From the NCBI GenBank assembly GCA_903827735.1, contig CAIKJM010000228.1, forward strand, positions 1-15,842: DNA of 15,842 nt, in the 5' to 3' direction. A model generated the notes under the pieces. The model searched no databases and was not told where the DNA came from. It was given only the letters and a program-made list of their open reading frames with translations. Of this stretch, positions 13,361 to 15,842 are shown piece by piece. Source of the stretch: an uncultured Rhodanobacter sp. (GTDB taxonomy: Bacteria; Pseudomonadota; Gammaproteobacteria; Xanthomonadales; Rhodanobacteraceae). The position numbers and the translations under genes are program-made. The stretch's first letter is position 1. The number at the start of each line of letters is the position of its first letter.

Positions 13361-14218
13361 ATGGATTGGCAGAAAGGCGAAAGCAGCAACAACGTCGAGG
13401 TTGACAGCGGCAACAGCGGCGGTCCGCGTTTCGGCGGCGGCCGCATGGGCATCGGCGGTATCGTGGTGCTGGCGATTCTCGGCTGGGTCTTCTTCAAGAA
13501 CCCGCTGGCGCTGCTGGATCAGGGCGGTGGCCAGAGCAACGCGCCGACGCAGACCTCGCAGCCGGCGCAGGTCGACCCGCAGCAGAAGGATTTTGTCAGC
13601 CGCATTCTCGGCTCTACCGAAAAAACCTGGGGCGATATTTTTGCGGCGCAGGGCAGGACGTATGTCGATCCGAAGCTCGAGTTGTTCAGCGGCGGCGTGA
13701 ACACCGCCTGCGGCGCAGCGTCGACCGCGGTGGGTCCGTTCTACTGCCCGGGTGATCAGAAGGTGTATCTGGATCTTGCGTTTTTCCAGGAGCTGCAGAA
13801 TCGCTTCCACGCGTCCGGCGATTTCGCCCGCGCCTACGTCATCGCGCACGAAGTCGGCCATCACGTGCAGAAGCTCACCGGCGTGTTCGATCAGGTGGAG
13901 GCCGCGCGTCGTCGCGGCGCACCGATGGATGGCGCCGATGGTCTTTCCGTGCGCCAGGAGCTGCAGGCCGACTGCTATGCGGGCGTTTGGGCCAACCGCA
14001 CCCAGGCCCGTCTGCAGTGGCTGCAGCCCGGCGACGTGGAGTCGGCGCTGAATGCGGCCAGCCAGATCGGCGACGACACGCTGCAGCAGCAGGCGCAGGG
14101 CCGGGTGGTGCCCGATTCGTTCACGCACGGCACCTCGGCGCAGCGGGTGAAGTGGTTTAAGACCGGCCTCAACAGCGGCGATATGGCTCAGTGCAATACC
14201 TTCGCCGGCGAGCCTTAA
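13361..14218 (+). CDS. ypfJ: YpfJ-family neutral zinc metallopeptidase
   Basis: A 285-residue protein with a short Gly/Ser/Asn-rich cytoplasmic N-terminus, one transmembrane helix (about 29-46), a Gln/Pro/Thr linker (54-75) and a periplasmic zinc peptidase domain. The zinc site is HEVGHH (163-168), and Glu200 in RQELQADCYAG (198-208) is the probable third ligand. Cys117 and Cys129 in NTACGAASTAVGPFYCPG may form a disulfide, as may Cys205 and Cys278. This is the YpfJ/KPN_02809 family, whose physiological substrate is not established. The start ATG 13361 gives the family-typical MDWxxG N-terminus; GGGG lies six bases upstream. Divergent from the MAPEG gene. Confidence 0.93.
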   Translation: MDWQKGESSNNVEVDSGNSGGPRFGGGRMGIGGIVVLAILGWVFFKNPLALLDQGGGQSNAPTQTSQPAQVDPQQKDFVSRILGSTEKTWGDIFAAQGRTYVDPKLELFSGGVNTACGAASTAVGPFYCPGDQKVYLDLAFFQELQNRFHASGDFARAYVIAHEVGHHVQKLTGVFDQVEAARRRGAPMDGADGLSVRQELQADCYAGVWANRTQARLQWLQPGDVESALNAASQIGDDTLQQQAQGRVVPDSFTHGTSAQRVKWFKTGLNSGDMAQCNTFAGEP

Positions 14219-14220
14219 GG

Positions 14221-14247
14221 TTGATCTATGCGGCCTAGGCGTATATT
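14221..14247 (+). promoter_or_regulatory. Candidate sigma-70 promoter before the YkgJ-type gene
   Basis: TATATT at 14242-14247 matches five of six positions of the -10 box. TTGATC at 14221-14226 could be the -35, but the spacer is only 15 bases. It begins three bases after the peptidase stop codon and would give the cysteine-cluster gene its own transcript. Confidence 0.35.
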
Positions 14248-14288
14248 CGATGTCGCTGCTTTGAGTGTTGCCGAGTTTGACTGACCCG

Positions 14289-14663
14289 ATGGACCATCCC
14301 TGCCTGCGCTGCGGCGCCTGCTGCGCTTTTTTCCGCGTGGCCTTCCACTGGTCCGAAGCAGAGGGTGTGACCGGCGGCAGCGTGCCGCTGGAGTTGACCG
14401 AGAAACTCGATCCGCATCGACTGGCAATGCGCGGCACCAATGCGGCTAACCCTCGCTGCGTCGCCCTGGTCGGCGTAGTGGGCCAGGCGGCGCATTGCGG
14501 CATCTACGGGCAGCGCCCTTCGGTATGCCGCGAAGTCCAGCCGTCGTGGGAGTTCGGTACGGTGAGCGCGCAGTGCGACAAGGCGCGCCTGGCCCATGGA
14601 CTGCCGCTGCTGACGCCGCGGGACTGGTCCCCCATGCCGCACGCGTCGTCGCCGAACGATTGA
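14289..14663 (+). CDS. YkgJ-family cysteine-cluster protein
   Basis: A 124-residue protein with the CxxCxxCC motif at its N-terminus: Cys5, Cys8, Cys11 and Cys12 in PCLRCGACCAFF. Further cysteines are Cys57, Cys70, Cys80 (YGQRPSVCREV) and Cys96. This is the YkgJ family (formerly UPF0153), proposed to bind zinc or an iron-sulfur cluster; its function is not established. ATG 14289 places the motif at the usual distance from the N-terminus; a TTG at 14265 is possible. No Shine-Dalgarno sequence is visible. It follows the YpfJ gene by 70 bases and converges on the dioxygenase gene with 27 bases between. Confidence 0.88.
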   Translation: MDHPCLRCGACCAFFRVAFHWSEAEGVTGGSVPLELTEKLDPHRLAMRGTNAANPRCVALVGVVGQAAHCGIYGQRPSVCREVQPSWEFGTVSAQCDKARLAHGLPLLTPRDWSPMPHASSPND

Positions 14664-14690
14664 TTGACTCTGCTTAGTTGTCGCGTTGCA

Positions 14691-15473
14691 TCAGTTGAAG
14701 CGATAAATATCCATGGCGAGAAACCCGAGGTCGATACCGGCATCAATGCGCTGTGCGTGAACGTCCGGGCCGGCTGCGCCCAGCGCCACGAATAGCGGCA
14801 GCAGGTGCTCGTCTGTGGGATGGGCGCGTTCGGCGCCGGGTGCCTGGCGACGGTAGTCGAGCAGGGCGTCAATATCGCCGGCGGCCAGCCGCTGTTCGAT
14901 CCATTCAATGAACGGTCGCACATACGGCGCTAGGCGCTGCTCGCTGTAGCCAGCGCCGAAGTCGTGCAGGTTGTGCGTGATGCTGCCCGAGCCGATGACC
15001 AAGACGCCCTCGTCGCGCAGCGACGCCAGGGCGCGGCCGACGGCGTATTGATGGGCCGGTCCGAGTTCGGGTTGGATGGTGATGGGCACCACCGGAATAT
15101 CGGCGTTCGGATAAAGCAGGCGCAGGGGCACCCAGGCCCCGTGATCGAGGCCTCGCGAGGGATTGATCGTGGCGGATAGATCTGCCCGCGTCAGCAGTTC
15201 AGCCACCTTTACGGCCAAATCGGGTGCGCCCGGTGCGGGATAGTTCAACTGATAAAGCGGGGCTGGAAAGCCGCGAAAATCGTGGATGGTTTCCGGCGTG
15301 GCTGCGCCACCGACCTGCGGCTTGCGCGACAGCCAGTGGGCGCTGGCCATGACGATGGCGCGCGGCTTCGGCAGCAGTGCGGCCAGCTCGGCCAGCCGCT
15401 GGCCGGTAAGCCCCGGCTGCAGCGCAGTCATCGGCGAGCCGTGGGAGATATAGAGGCTGGGCAAGGAGGTCAT
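14691..15473 (-). CDS. ygiD: DODA-type extradiol ring-opening dioxygenase (YgiD-like)
   Basis: A 260-residue member of the LigB-like extradiol dioxygenase superfamily, close to E. coli YgiD, which opens the ring of L-DOPA at the 4,5 position. Likely metal and catalytic histidines: His11 in YISHGSP, His46 in SAHW, His111 in GLDHGAWVPL, His167 in SITHNLH and His223 in PTDEHLLPL. The C-terminus LGFLAMDIYRF is typical. The true substrate may be another catechol. ATG 15473 has only GAGA about 12 bases upstream. A near-perfect CRP-type site is centred about 53 bases before the start codon, suggesting regulation by CRP or the Xanthomonad homologue Clp. Confidence 0.93.
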   Translation of the reverse strand: MTSLPSLYISHGSPMTALQPGLTGQRLAELAALLPKPRAIVMASAHWLSRKPQVGGAATPETIHDFRGFPAPLYQLNYPAPGAPDLAVKVAELLTRADLSATINPSRGLDHGAWVPLRLLYPNADIPVVPITIQPELGPAHQYAVGRALASLRDEGVLVIGSGSITHNLHDFGAGYSEQRLAPYVRPFIEWIEQRLAAGDIDALLDYRRQAPGAERAHPTDEHLLPLFVALGAAGPDVHAQRIDAGIDLGFLAMDIYRFN

Positions 15474-15517
15474 GACGGCAGTATCTCGATGGGATAGGCC
15501 AAAGATAGGGTCAATCC

Positions 15518-15533
15518 TGTGATTTGTATCACC
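15518..15533. promoter_or_regulatory. CRP/Clp-type binding site upstream of the dioxygenase gene
   Basis: TGTGA-TTTGTA-TCACC matches the CRP consensus TGTGA-N6-TCACA in nine of ten specific positions. It is intergenic and 44 bases from the dioxygenase ATG on the minus strand. In Xanthomonads the CRP homologue Clp recognises the same sequence and responds to cyclic di-GMP. Which regulator binds here is inference. Confidence 0.6.
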
Positions 15534-15606
15534 AGCTGCGCGCGCTGCGCGGAAACGATGCGTCGCAAGATCGGAACAATCTCGATGCGAGTGCTGCTGA
15601 CGAAAT

Positions 15607-15637
15607 AAAAAAAGCCGCAGCGTGAGGCTGCGGCTTT
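15607..15637 (-). terminator. Strong intrinsic terminator for the right-edge gene
   Basis: AAAGCCGCAGC (15611-15621) pairs with GCTGCGGCTTT (15627-15637), 11 perfect pairs around a five-base loop. On the minus strand it is followed by a run of seven Ts (complement of A 15607-15613), 16 bases past the stop codon of the right-edge gene. It insulates the dioxygenase gene from that upstream transcript. Confidence 0.9.
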
Positions 15638-15652
15638 CGGTCTAGCTTTGGA

Positions 15653-15842
15653 TTAGGGCTTGCGGTGCGGTGGCTTGCCGCCGCCCGGCTTGAAGCCGCC
15701 GGGCTTCGGGCCACCGGGTTTGAAACCGGGCTTGCCCGAACCGCCCGGCTTGCGCGCTGGCGGCGCGCTGCTGGAGGCCGTGTCGTTGCCGTCCCACTCG
15801 TGAATGCGCAGCTGCTGCTGCACCACCCAGACCTTTTTCAGA
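15653..15842 (-). CDS. C-terminus of an unidentified protein with a Lys-Pro-Gly-Gly tail (partial)
   Basis: A frame entering from the right edge on the minus strand runs 62 codons to a TAA at 15653-15655. It begins LKKVWVVQQQLRIHEWDGND, then a Ser/Ala/Pro linker, then repeats of the type (K)PGG(F/S/P)K and ends PPHRKP. Such basic Gly/Pro/Lys tails are common in bacterial RNA-binding proteins such as helicases and pseudouridine synthases, but the visible part does not identify a family. The terminator just downstream and the strongly biased third positions support a real gene. Confidence 0.7.
   Translation of the reverse strand, partial: LKKVWVVQQQLRIHEWDGNDTASSSAPPARKPGGSGKPGFKPGGPKPGGFKPGGGKPPHRKP

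Noticed and set aside
13343..14503. A 386-codon minus-strand frame across the peptidase and cysteine-cluster genes
   Set aside because: It spans two genes with clear catalytic motifs on the plus strand and has no recognisable domain itself.

Overview
This is a GC-rich (roughly 63% by eye), gene-dense chromosomal window. Gene content suggests a gammaproteobacterium of the Xanthomonadales, probably Rhodanobacteraceae (Dyella/Rhodanobacter/Luteibacter-like). The clues are the rsfS-rlmH-maf cluster, an MsrB with a PFC-type N-terminal cysteine, DODA-type dioxygenase, MpaB-type and MXKDX-repeat proteins, and dispersed palindromic repeats. The taxonomic call is inference. I see no tRNA, rRNA, CRISPR, insertion sequence or prophage gene, and no gene-free stretch over 300 bases.

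Layout. 1-251: a possible gene end and a REP-like inverted repeat. 252-3044 (minus strand): msrB, a 90-residue membrane protein, and a NERD-domain/UvrD-like helicase fusion. 3219-4436 (plus): a membrane diguanylate cyclase. It converges on an MpaB/DUF2236-family gene (4463-5410, minus). 5479-6776 (plus): a transcription attenuator whose leader peptide carries Phe-Trp-Phe-Tyr-Asp-Tyr, followed by a type I DAHP synthase. 6876-7298 (minus): osmC, divergent from a small YidJ-like acetyltransferase (7448-7735). 7882-8625 (plus): a DUF1345 membrane protein. 8664-9027: an ECF sigma-F-like promoter, a 5'-end hairpin and a secreted Met/His/Asp-rich MXKDX-repeat protein. 9140-10237: a nitronate monooxygenase. 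10312-11965: rsfS, rlmH and maf. 11989-13239 (minus): a CPBP membrane protease and a MAPEG protein. 13361-14663 (plus): a YpfJ-type zinc metallopeptidase and a YkgJ-type cysteine-cluster protein. 14691-15473 (minus): a YgiD/DODA dioxygenase with a near-consensus CRP/Clp site upstream. The right edge holds the C-terminus of an unidentified gene with a Lys-Pro-Gly-Gly tail and a strong terminator.

How the genes work together. Several genes concern oxidative, metal or envelope stress (msrB, osmC, the MXKDX protein, MAPEG, nitronate monooxygenase, YpfJ), but they are separate transcription units and not an obvious pathway. The two strongest regulatory signals are the aromatic amino acid attenuator before DAHP synthase, the entry enzyme for Phe, Tyr and Trp synthesis, and the ECF-type promoter plus 5' hairpin in front of the MXKDX gene. 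I found no convincing new multi-gene defence or biosynthetic system.
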